A stretch of DNA of 64,000 nucleotides from Datisca glomerata. Taxonomy: Eukaryota; Streptophyta; Magnoliopsida; Cucurbitales; Datiscaceae. The DNA lies in NCBI GenBank assembly GCA_003255025.1, contig QANY01004135.1, forward strand, positions 806,001 to 870,000. Reading direction: 5' to 3'. Each line of letters starts with the position of its first letter. Position 1 is the stretch's first letter. Made by a program: the position numbers and the translations under genes. Shown piece after piece: positions 34,498 to 45,040 of the stretch. The notes under the pieces are model-generated. The model was given only the letters and a program-made list of their open reading frames with translations. It was not told where the DNA came from and did not search any database.

Positions 34498-35333
34498 AAT
34501 GCAAGAAGAAAGAGAGAGAGAGAGAAGAGAGAAAACCTCTATTTTTTTCTCATATATGATAAATTATAAATTATAGTTAAGAGTAGATAGAAATTTTTTA
34601 AGATAAATTCGATCAGACAAACCTTTTATTTCTTTGATGTACAAAGTGCAAGCCTCTGATCCCTGTAGGAAAATAAAATTGGCCAAGACTAGAGCAATAC
34701 AATACATCCCATTTCTACACAATTTTCCTCCGATCGAAACTTTCACTTTTCTTTTTACACAATTTTCCTCCAAACTAAACTTTCACTTCCTCCAAACTAG
34801 AACTAGTTTACTCTTATTTCTAGCAAACATATATGGTAGATGTGACTATGAGAGAAAAACAAAGCGAGGGACTCAGAGAAAGTCTGGAGAAAGACAGAGG
34901 GAGGGAGTAGGGAGATTGAACTCACCAAGTGATGAACTTTCAGACAAAAAAGCTTGTGTCATGGCTGCCTGAGGGAGACCGAAGAAGGTGTTGTCGACTG
35001 TCGATAGTGAATTGGCAAAACTGAAGAGATTTAAGTGAATCAATTGAAGAAGAGAAGGTACCACTATACACTAGTTTCGTCTAATTTGGGCATGATTCAA
35101 GAGAGTGAGAGAGATTCAATTGGATTTTGACTAAATTTCACTAAATTGGGCTTAAAAGAGGGTTTAGGAGATTTCACTTCAATTGCCATCCCTTTAACAA
35201 CTTTTGATATAATAAAACAAAACCCAATTTAATATACTAGTAGGATAAGATAGAATTCGATCCGGATCATGATCCTACCGATCATGTCCTGATCCTACAA
35301 AATTTTAATTTTATACTCGATCTGGATCATTTG
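34498..35333. other. Unexplained ~0.8-kb segment inside Copia-2
   Basis: It separates the 5' LTR from a second partial LTR and has no counterpart in Copia-1. It starts with a GA-rich tract (34502-34525). It contains a minus-strand frame ending in FGLPQAAMTQAFLSESSSLG, followed by a splice-donor-like GGTGAGTTC (about 34918-34926, minus strand). It ends with repeated GATCCTACC/GATCCGGATCATGATCC words. It could be a captured host gene fragment (UTR plus exon on the minus strand) or an unrelated small insertion. I recognise no protein family. Confidence 0.5.
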
Positions 35334-35668
35334 GTGGCATATTGGACCGTCACATGTCAATCACTGATTTTAAATCAAAGATTGATATGGACTACTATAG
35401 TGCCACGTGGCAATACAATGGACATGTACACTGTAGTGCCGTGAGGTATTATGGCTCTTCATGACACATTGTAGTGCTGTCTGGCACTGTAGTGTTGCTC
35501 AATTGCAGTGGATCCTAGTACAATGACACATTTGTAATTAATTTATTAATTTATGTAAATCTCTAAAAAAAGATGATGAGCATTGACCTAAAAGATATAT
35601 ATTGATATTATTCTATTGGCTTCAGTGCTGAAGCTGTAATTAGTGTGTAATTTTGTGATTGAGAATTC
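35334..35668 (+). repeat. Second partial LTR copy in Copia-2
   Basis: About 335 bp align directly with 33797-34110 of the 5' LTR and 42110-42390 of the 3' LTR. It begins GTGGCATATTGGACCGTCACATG and ends AATTTTGTGATTGAGAA. It includes the palindrome cluster and then passes into the GC-rich leader at 35670. A third LTR piece inside one element implies recombination between elements or a rearranged 5' end. Confidence 0.8.
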
Positions 35669-37140
35669 TGGCGCCGGTACCAGCAAAGTGGTTGTCGGCA
35701 CTGGCGCCACCAGCTTTCCAGCGGTGGAATTGACGCCGGAAAATTTGACCGCAGTGGCGCCGGCGTCGGCGGCGGCTGGAGTGTCCCACTACCACTGTCA
35801 GCGACAATTATTGAGATTGCTAGGGTATGTTTTGCAAATCCTTGATACCGTGTTACCCTATCCCTATGATGCTTCGTGAAAACCCTAATCCTATCCTTTA
35901 TCTTTTAAATTTTAAATTTTTGAAATTTTAAAAGTATAGTTATCCATTTTAACTTTTTGAAAATTAAGATTAATTAATTTATTGGGTTTGGCCCAAGAAT
36001 GATGAGTCATCAAATTATTTTTTGACTCATCAAATTCAATTAATTTCAAAAGATAATTAATAAGATCATTTAATTAGGGAAAATATCTTATTCTAAAAAT
36101 TATGAAGATGAACCTCTGGTGGAGAATGAACTATTTTGAAAATATATATTCTTATAGTCCTCTTTGATTTTTTTTCAAAGGTTGTAATTTAGAAATACTC
36201 AATAGTCACTCGGTTCATTATTATTTATTCATTTATTATATTTATTTAAATAGATATTTATTGATTGATTGATAACATGATCATGCATTAGTCGATCACA
36301 TGCCATACATATAACCCCACATAGATTTGTTTAATCATGCACCTCATCAATAGAAACATGATTGATTATGACTCTTCTAATATGTTTATATGAATTATTT
36401 TGAGAAATCAATTGGATGTAAAATGCTAAGTTTTAATTAGTTAAACTTGATAATCACGCCACTCTAAAGGCCTTGATGACTGTAATTAATTAATTTTCTA
36501 AGTTCACCTAATTTTGACTTAGACTCTTTAGAAGATTATATGAACTTAGACCAATAAGATTGGATTAATAACTAATTTTAAAATAGTGAGTGGAAGAAGG
36601 TTGACATGTCAATGTAACCTATGGTCTCCATTATTAGTACAACACCGTGAGATACACGTCGAGATGGCTTTGTTTTTATCCCCTAAAAGAAGATTTTGAA
36701 CTGTATCAACGTCAAGGTTGAACTTCTTAAGAAGATAGGACTAAGTGATGTAGTTTAGACTTGACCGACCCTAAGGTGACATATTCTAAATCAAGTCATA
36801 GAATCTGAAATAATGGGTTACACTCACAAAGTCATAATTAAGCTTTGAGAGGATAATTGTGACTTGACCAAACTAGCGATAAGTTATTTTTAAAAGAGAA
36901 AATATGAGATATTTTGAGTTTTAATTAATAAGGATGAGAATGTCTCATAAACAATTAAAAATTAATCTGACCGACCCTATGGTGGCACATTAATTGTTAG
37001 GTTGTCTAATCGTGGATTAGTAATTGTTTAAGTTTATTTTTTTGATACGTTGCATTCATGCATCACCTTTACTTTATGAATTTCTTGATATTTATTTCAA
37101 TTATATTGAATGCTGTATGTTTTATTTTTCAGTTATTATT
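35669..37140 (+). other. Copia-2 leader with GC-rich patch
   Basis: 35670-35815 is strikingly GC-rich (GGCGCCGG, GGCGCCGGCGTCGGCGGCGG) within AT-rich DNA. The remainder matches the Copia-1 leader in blocks. A short open frame (35643-35879) has alanine-rich, repeat-like content and no recognised family. Confidence 0.65.
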
Positions 37141-40100
37141 ATGTCTACCATGCGCTACCTCATTCCTGCTTTTCTTGCACTCGAAAAACTCAATGGTGAT
37201 AACATTATAAGATAAAAATCAAATTTGAATTTGACGTTAATATGTGAGAACCAAAAGTTTGTCCTTATTGAGGAATGTTCTGAAAAGCTCACTGACAATG
37301 CCCCAAAAAATGTTCGGGACAAATATGATGCTTGGATCATAGATTCAAGGGCTGCCATTGATGTTATGGACAAGTTGCAATTAAACGAAATCCCATTGTC
37401 GAATGAACTGTATACTTTTTGGTCATTCAACAAGAGTATGACCAAAGAGGGCAAAGTAAATGTTGCTGAGAAAAAACCTTCTTCCACTGTTGTTAATAGT
37501 AACAAGAGGAAGAAGAACAAGGGTAAGAACAAGACTAAGAACAAAAGAAGAATGAAAACCAATAAGTCACTTAAAGGTCAAGAAGAACAAGAAAGACAAC
37601 AACTCTAAAAAGAAAGAACCAAGGGAAATTGTTTCAATTTTAGAGTTAAAGGTCAATGGAAGAGAAACTGTAACAAAAATCTCCTTGAGCTGAAAAAGAA
37701 AGGTAAATATGATTTACTTGTACTCGAAACTTGTTTGGTAGAATATGATTTGCCATCCTGAATATCGGATTCAGGAGCCACTAACCATGTATTTTCTTCT
37801 TTGCAGATGCTTGGTTTGTCAAGAGAGCTGGCTGATAGCGAGGTGATAATGAGAGTTGAGAGTGGTGTACTCGTGTTAAGCTTTTGAAATAATTTTCTTA
37901 TTTTCAACAATGTTTATTTAATTCCTAGTTTTCAAGAAATTTGAGTTCTTTATCATTACTGTATGAACAATTATTTGATATTTCTTATATTAATAATTAT
38001 ATTATTTCGAAGAATGGATTCAATATTTGTCATGTAAAAGTTTTGAAAGGACTGTATATGCTTAGACCGACTGAACGTGCGTTAAATGATTGATAATTGT
38101 TTAAAGGAGCAAATCCTAAAAGTAATAAACGAAAAAGAATTGCTTTTAATGATGACACGAATCTATGACATCTTAGGTTGAGACATATTAATCTAGATAG
38201 ATTAAGTAGGTTAACAAAGCATGATGATTTGAGAGAACAAAATTTTGAGACTCTTCCAGTTTGTGAATCTTGTCTAGAGGGTAAAATGACTAAAAGACAT
38301 TTCTCTGGAAAAGGGCCAAAGAGCCAAAGAATCAATTGAGCTAATGCATAGTGATGTTTGTGGATCCATCAATTTACAAGCTAGAGGTGAGTATGAGTAT
38401 TTCGTCACATTTATTGACGATTACTCTAAATATGATTATATTTACCTAATGCATACAAAGTCTGAAACTTTTGGACAGTTTAAAGACATCAAAGCTGAAG
38501 ATGAAAAGAAAATAGGTAAATCTTTGAAAACATTTCGGTTAGGTCGATGTGGTGAATACTTGGATTTAGAATTCAAAGATTACCTGCTTGAGTATGACAT
38601 TTTCTCCCAACTCACAGCACCTAGAATGCCACATCAAAATGGTGTTTCAGAAAGAAGAAACCAAACCCTATTGGATATAGTAAGGTCGATGTTAAGCTAC
38701 TCATCACTACCAGTCACATTCTAGGGATATGCACTTCAAATGGAAACCTACATTTTGAATGTAGCGCCTTCTAAGTCTGTAAGCAAGACACCTATAGAGT
38801 TATGGAATGGCTCCAAACCTAGTTTGTGTCATTTCCGTATATGGGGGTGTCCCACTCACGTTCTTAGACCCAGGACTGGAAAGTTAGACTTAAGGTCTGA
38901 AGTGTGCATATTTGTTAGCTATTCTCTAGAAACAGGTGTGTACTTTTATAGTCACATGGATCAAAAGGTGTTTGTATCAAAAAATGCCACTTTTCTTGAA
39001 CACGACTATATGAAAAACTACAAAACTCAGAGCAAAGTAGTTCTCGAAGAATTAGCATTCGATGAGATCATATCACCTTTATCATTAACTAATAAATGAC
39101 AAACCACAGAAATCACAGTTCCTATTTAGGAAACTTGGTGCAACGTCATAGTGGGATGGTTGTAAGATAACCTATTCGCTATGAACAAGAAGCACATGTC
39201 CTAGTGTCTGACACTGATAATGACGATCCATTAACATTTAAAGGGGTGATGGAAGATCTTGAAAATGAGAAATGGCAAGATGCCATGAACCAAGAAATAG
39301 AATCGATGTATTCCAATTCTGTTTGGGAACTTGTAGATCCACCTGAAGATGTCAAGTCCACTGGATCTAAATGGATCTTCAAAAAGAAAATAGATGCATA
39401 TGAGAAAGTAGAGACTTTCAAGGTATGACTGATAGTCAAAAGCTATACACAAAGGGAATGAGTCGATTATGAAAAGACATTCTCTCCCATTACCTTGCTA
39501 AAATCCATTCACATCCTTTTTATCCATAGACTTTAGTTTAGACTATGAAATATGGTAAATGGATGTCAATACCGCTTTTCTGAATGACTCTCTTGAAGAA
39601 AGAATCTATATGATACAACCAGATAGGTTCGTGAAAAAGGGTCGAGATCAGAAAGTATGAAGTTGCTTAAATCCATTTATGGGTTAAAGCAAGCATCTAG
39701 ATATTGAAATCTTACCTTTGATGAAATTATTAAATCACATGGGTTCAGGCAAAATGTTGACGAAACTTGTGTTTATTCATCAAAGATAAAAAAGTGGTTT
39801 TCTTATTAGATCTTTATGTAGATGATATTCTACTCATTGAGAATGATGTAGAAACTTTGTCAAAAGTAAAAAAATGGTTAGCTGAGAAATTCCAAATGAA
39901 AGATGTGGCAGAGACGAGCTATGTTCTTGGCAACCAAATCCTAAGGGATAGAAAGAACAATTTATTGGCACTTTCAAGCATCTTATATTGATAAGGTGCC
40001 ATAGAGATTCTCTACGGAAAATTTCAAGAAAGGTCAACTACCGACCAGACATGGAATTGTCCTTTTCAAGGAGCAGTGTTTTAAGACACCTCAGGAGGAA

Positions 40101-40770
40101 AAAGATATGAGAATGTTTCCTTATGCTTCAGATGTTGGTAGTCTCATGTATATAATGTTGTGTACTAGACCAAACATCTGTTATGTAGTAGAAATTGTCA
40201 GTCGTTATTAATCAAATTCTGGTTTAGAATATTGGATTACAATAAAACGCATTCTCAAGTATCTTTGTAGAATGAGACCTAAACCCCACTCGATATACTG
40301 ATTTTATTTTTCAATCAGATTGGGACAGTTGAAAGTCAACGTCTGGATCAGTATTCATCCTAGGTGGAGGAGCTGTAGTCTGGAGAAGTATTAAACAATT
40401 AAGTATTGCAGATTCTACTATAGAAGTCGAATATATAGCAGCTTGTGAAGCTGCGAAAGAAGCGGTATGACTCAGAAAGTTCTATACAGATCTGGAAGTA
40501 ATTTCAGATATAGACAAGCCATTGATTGTGTATTGTGACAACAGTGGGGCGGCAACTAATTCCAAAGAACTAAGGAGTCACAAGAGGGGCAAGCACATTG
40601 AGAGGAAATATCATCTTATAAGAAAGATTGTGCATCGAGGGGATGTGACTGTTATGAAGATAACGTCAGATCATAATCTGGCTAATCCTTTTACCAAGAC
40701 ATTTCCTGCGGAGTCATTTGAGGGTCATGTGCGCAATATGGGGTTAAGAGAGATGCCACATTTACTTTAG
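37141..40770 (+). pseudogene. Copia-2 gag-pol polyprotein pseudogene
   Basis: Gag starts at 37141 (MSTMRYLIPAFLALEKLNGDN) and has lost a middle segment relative to Copia-1. The zinc knuckle is broken (CFNFRVKGQWKRNC: the second Cys and the His are missing). The protease block DSGATNHV lies near 37770. Integrase at 38345-38724 reads EYEYFVTFIDDYSKYDYIYL, then PHQNGVSERRNQTLLDIVRS; here RGGEY reads RCGEY. Reverse transcriptase follows from 39204, with FKKKIDAYEKVETFK and LYVDDILLIEND near 39815. RNase H ends with VYCDNSGAATNSKE and HIERKYHLIRKIVHRGDV (40522-40770). At least six frame changes show that it is dead. Confidence 0.9.
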
Positions 40771-40784
40771 GGCACGCGGAAGAT

Positions 40785-42837
40785 TATTGGGCATAGTGCC
40801 CTCAAAGTACGTGTTTAGACATTTTTAATATGAAATTACATTTTTCTTATAATTGTTCTTTTGAATTATTGTTGAATAATTTATATATAAATATATGAAA
40901 ATTTCATATTCATTAATGGGACTATGATCTTGTATAAGTACAAGATGATTAAATTAATAGATAATGAATAAAATAGTCCACAACATATTAAAGTATGAAA
41001 TCTTTAATGAATGGTTGCTAGTACGATTCACTAAGCATTATGAATGCATGTGATCTAGATCTACATCATTGATATGGATAGACATCTTACTAAAGTTACT
41101 TTATATAATTAGATTATATAGAACAAGACTAATATGGATTAATATCTTTATTAACTTACCGTTTATCATAAATATTTAATACACATCAAAACTGATGATC
41201 ATATGTATATCAGTCTGAATCCTGAGTAGTCATGAACTCCTATTCACGTATACTGGATCTTTTGATTCACTCGTTAAGGTTTGTTTGTAAAACAGGCTAA
41301 TTTCTTTTATTTTGGAGATTTAGTGACTTGGATGACTGAGAATATGATCTTACAAGATTTGGAATGCAAGCTTTCTTTACAGATCGTATATTGGATCCTT
41401 TAAGTGTTAATTTTAGAACTGAATGGTTATTGAGCTTAATTTTATAATACGATTATAAATTTATCTTTCACTAGTGAATTAATGACATAAAGATCAAGAG
41501 ATAATTCGAAGGATAAAGCAGTAATTTTGACCAGATTTAATTTATGAGCTAATAATTGGAGGACATAATTACATGAAGTGATTATATGAATGGATTACAT
41601 GAGAATACTCTGTAAATATATTCTGTAATTACTATGAGTGCAATTTCATATTTATAGTGGAGTTATTTAATAGATAAAATTATTTGATCAAAGAGTTTAA
41701 TTAATAATCTGGTTTATTGGAGCTTAGAATTATGGGTTTATGGTCCCCAAGTTACCTCCGTATTACACAGTCTATGGTGTGAATATATAATTATGAGATA
41801 ATTATATGTAATTAATAAATTGAGAATCAATTAATTAAATTATTTAATGTTTTTTTGGAAATTATAATTAAATAATTTTATCTATTAATTTTGTGTTGAT
41901 CGATAAGTGAGATAGAATATTTGATTTTATGAAATTAAATAATATTAAATCATTATGAGATAATGATTTGGTTTAGTTTATCTAATCTGTTAATTAACAG
42001 ATAAGATAATTGATTGGAAGATCATATAAGTTAATTTTGAATTAAGTGATATCTAGATATTTATCTGATTAATATAGATAATAAACTTGAAAAATTACCA
42101 TGTGACATATTGGACTGCCACATGTTAATCACTAATTTTGAATCAGAGATTGACATGGACTACTGTAGTGCCACGTTGACTACCATGGACACGTGGTACA
42201 CTATCTTGCCTCACGACACTACAATGTTGCTCAATTGTAGTGGATCCCACTGAAATGGCACATTTGTAATTAATTTATTAATTTGTGTAAATCCCTAAAA
42301 AAGGATGATGAGCCTTGACCTAGAAGATATATATTGATATTATTCTATTAGCCTTAGTGCTTAAACTACAACCAGTGTGCAATTGTGTGATTAAATGCTA
42401 ATAAAAAAGCTATGTGAGTTGTCCTAATTCTCTTAGAGTTTTGTCTCACAATAGTCCTTCTCCAAAATCTCTAGATCTCATGTGTTGAGTACATTTAGAG
42501 ATAGAACAATGTCCTTGATTTATTTTACGTGCCCACACACGTCCTAGTATGTTTAAGGACTGACTTGAAAGATATTGGTGTGGATCTCGCAGTCTGTTGT
42601 TCGTGAGATTACAAGTTCGTTGTTTGCAAAGACGCTTGATAGACTACAAGAGGTATAATTTTATAACTTTATATGTTTTAGATTTAATGTATAGATATAT
42701 AATGGATCCGATCTGAAAAAATATTTTTCAATAAAAAGTTTTCATCTTTGGGATCTGTGATGATGCGATCGTTTATCGTTTTATATTTTTTTAAACACTA
42801 CTACACTTTCTGCCTCGTGTCGCCATAGATTCCTATA
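40785..42837 (+). repeat. Copia-2 3' LTR
   Basis: It follows the purine-rich GGCACGCGGAAGAT. At 2053 bp it is collinear with the 5' LTR and the solo LTR through the AGATCTCATGTGTTGAG block, with a small gap in the middle. Terminal TG and CA are both mutated to TA. The CCTTT target duplication follows directly at 42838. Confidence 0.85.
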
Positions 42838-42842
42838 CCTTT

Positions 42843-44100
42843 TTGGTTAATCATTCATAAAAAGGTAAGATTCAATATCTATTGAATTATATACAACTGA
42901 ATAATTGAAGTATATCTATTGAACTTACTTTATATGAAACCAATCAAGAAATTTGTCATGAAGTTTGTATTCGACTTCATTATGAGAAGGTCGACAACGA
43001 CGGTGTTGTCTTTTATAATTGTCTGCAAATTCTCTACAAGTATTTTAGATTGAGTAATATTAGTAACACACTAAAGTGACAACCTGATAAAGGGATGCAA
43101 AAGTATCCAAGTTATACATTTGAGACTTACATATGGAATGGATCCACTAACTCGCAATTAAACAACAGAAATCGATGTGCTTGTGTTAATGTGATGCTAC
43201 CAAGCACATCATTTGTTGTCTTCTTTGTTGGTCAACCTAGAGTAGGAAAGAGATAAGCATTTTAATGCATTGAACAAAATGTTGGGTAAATTTTGTTTTC
43301 GCTCCATCTTAATGCATTGAACAAAATGTTGTACACTCATCCATAATGTAAGCCTCACCAATTGAACCTTTGGGACGAGTTCTATTGCGCACATAAGATG
43401 TTACTTTACCTAAATACCTAACAAGAATACAGACAACCCATGCTGATCAAATCCTTTCTCAAAATCATTATTGAATATTAAAATATATTATGTTAATGTT
43501 ACCTTCCAATTGGGTACATCTATCTATAGTGGACAAGTCCTGTAATTTTCACCTTAGAAGCCAAATGAACTACCAAATATACCATGATGATAAAGAATGT
43601 TGGTAGAAATATCATTTTCATTTAACAAAGTATGACAATAATACGAGCCTGAAGTTAATCAATCATGTCCTTTCAAAGATTTGTCGAGCATAATTCTCTA
43701 AAGAACCAACTCAATTTATATAAAACCAAATTTGTATTCAGTGATAGTGACTCTCTTAGTGCGATTGGTAAAATATGTCCTTTATGATATGAGAATCATG
43801 ACTTTTAAGACCTTGAATTTTTTGATTCTTTGTATCAATACAACGAGATATATTTGAGGCATGTCTGTGAGGAACTCTGATGCTTTTCAATACTTGGAAA
43901 AATGTATCTTTCTCTTCAACTGACATTGTAAAAGAAGTAGGTGGTAATGATGACTTCTTTTTTATTTTATCGACTTTTAGATGAAGATGATGCTTTACAT
44001 TTAGGTCACAAAGGTTTGGACATGCATTAAAATTACCTTTCGACTTCCATTGGTCATTTAGATGTGTCCTAATAATGTTATCACTTATATTTTTTCAACA
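42843..44100 (-). pseudogene. CACTA-1 TNP2-like transposase, upstream part
   Basis: On the minus strand, VRNRTRPKGSIGEAYIMDEC and TTFCSMH (43394-43310) match the block after DUF4218 in TNP2 transposases (VRNRxRPEGSIxExYxxEE). HNEVEYKLHDKFLDWFH (about 43000-42940) follows before the Copia-2 insertion. The DDE core further right is too decayed to follow. A repeat of about 23 bp (TTTAATGCATTGAACAAAATGTTG) at 43260 and 43310 duplicated part of the frame. Confidence 0.7.
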
Positions 44101-44689
44101 TGCATCACATCAAGGTTATGAAGTATAATATTAAACTCCCAATAAGGAAGTTGAAAAGGCAATATCCTCTTCTAAAATCAATACCATTTGATACACACAA
44201 CAAGAGCTAGGTAATTACAGAAAAGGACCTCTTATAACATAACATCCACATTGAAGATGCTACAAAAAAACCCAAGAATTTAAGGTCAAAATGATAACTT
44301 TTATAAGAATGAATAGCTGGCATACTGCACTCGAGTATGTTGATGGTGGCAAGTTCTTTGACCAAATAGTAAGGAAATTTTATTTTACCTTCATTTAAAT
44401 TGTGCTAGTAGGACACTTATTGTTACAACTTCTTTTGGCTTTTGATACATCTCATGAGATCATTTCCAAATGGTTTTAATTTCATAAAAAAACATATAAG
44501 TTTTTAAGAATACGAAATTTGGCAATGGAAGCTTCATATCCTAAACCTGGCAATATGAAATTTGGATCAAATTAGTTAACATCAAGCCAAATTACAAGGA
44601 AAATAACCAAACATTAAACCAAAGTTGAGAGATGGAAACTGGGAAAAATTGGGGGAAGAAATGGGAGTTTGTCAATTTTTAGGATTCTC
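44101..44689 (-). other. CACTA-1 interior, decayed
   Basis: Expected to hold the 5' half of the TNP2 gene, but no motif could be followed in any minus-strand frame. No other gene is seen. Confidence 0.4.
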
Positions 44690-45040
44690 TATTGCGAGGG
44701 TTCATCTAACTATTGCAATAGGCCAGTAGAGTTCAAATTTTAGTCTAAACCATCACAATATGGTGGTCTAGTACGACGGTTCATCTGAATCGTCGCAACT
44801 GTCAACTAAATAAGTCACAAAATGAATCATTTTACTGCATTACTTAAAACTATTGCAACAAATCTATTAGACCGTCGCATTATACAAACAGAGTGTGAAA
44901 GTTTTCCTCTAACCGTCACAATACCGCAATTATGATGGTTGTCTGAATCATCATAACATGTTCCATAGTTTGATACAATTGTGACGGTTGTGCCAAATGT
45001 CACAGTTTGACTGCTGTAATATATTATTTTTCTTGTAGTG
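44690..45040. repeat. CACTA-1 right terminus and subterminal repeats
   Basis: Words such as ACGGTTCATCTGAATCGTCGCAA, AACCGTCACAAT and TGACGGTTGTG recur in both orientations from 44690. They precede the terminal TTTTTCTTGTAGTG. They are the counterpart of the left array, somewhat decayed by C-to-T changes. Confidence 0.75.

Larger units (their letters stand above)
32433..42837 (+). mobile_element. Copia-2: Ty1/copia element inserted in the CACTA-1 TNP2 gene
   Basis: Five-base duplications CCTTT at 32428-32432 and 42838-42842 flank the element exactly. The 3' LTR start (40785) reads TATTGGGC and its end reads ATTCCTATA, so TG and CA have both become TA, as expected from cytosine deamination in a methylated element. 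The order is 5' LTR, foreign-looking 0.8-kb segment, second partial LTR, leader, gag-pol pseudogene, 3' LTR. It shares its family with Copia-1 and the solo LTR. Confidence 0.9.
27388..45040 (-). mobile_element. CACTA-1 (En/Spm type) transposon with nested insertions
   Basis: Termini are CACTACAAGAAAA at 27388 and TTTTTCTTGTAGTG ending at 45040, a near-perfect inverted pair of about 13 bp. Flanking triplets are GTT (27385-27387) and ATT (45041-45043), a 3-bp target duplication with one change. Both ends carry subterminal repeats of the AACCGTCGCnA type. All recognisable genes are on the minus strand: TNP2-like transposase near 42843-44100 and 31820-32427, and a PF03004-type ORF at 28049-29340. 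Subtracting the solo LTR and Copia-2 with their target duplications leaves about 5.1 kb. It sits in the integrase of Copia-3. Confidence 0.9.

Noticed and set aside
34634..34972. Plus-strand ORF in the Copia-2 inserted segment
   Set aside because: No recognisable motif. The opposite strand has a more exon-like frame with a donor-like site, and neither is certain.
42796..42805. CACTACTACA as the terminus of another CACTA transposon
   Set aside because: It lies inside the end of the Copia-2 3' LTR, just before the matching CCTTT duplication. There is no paired terminus.
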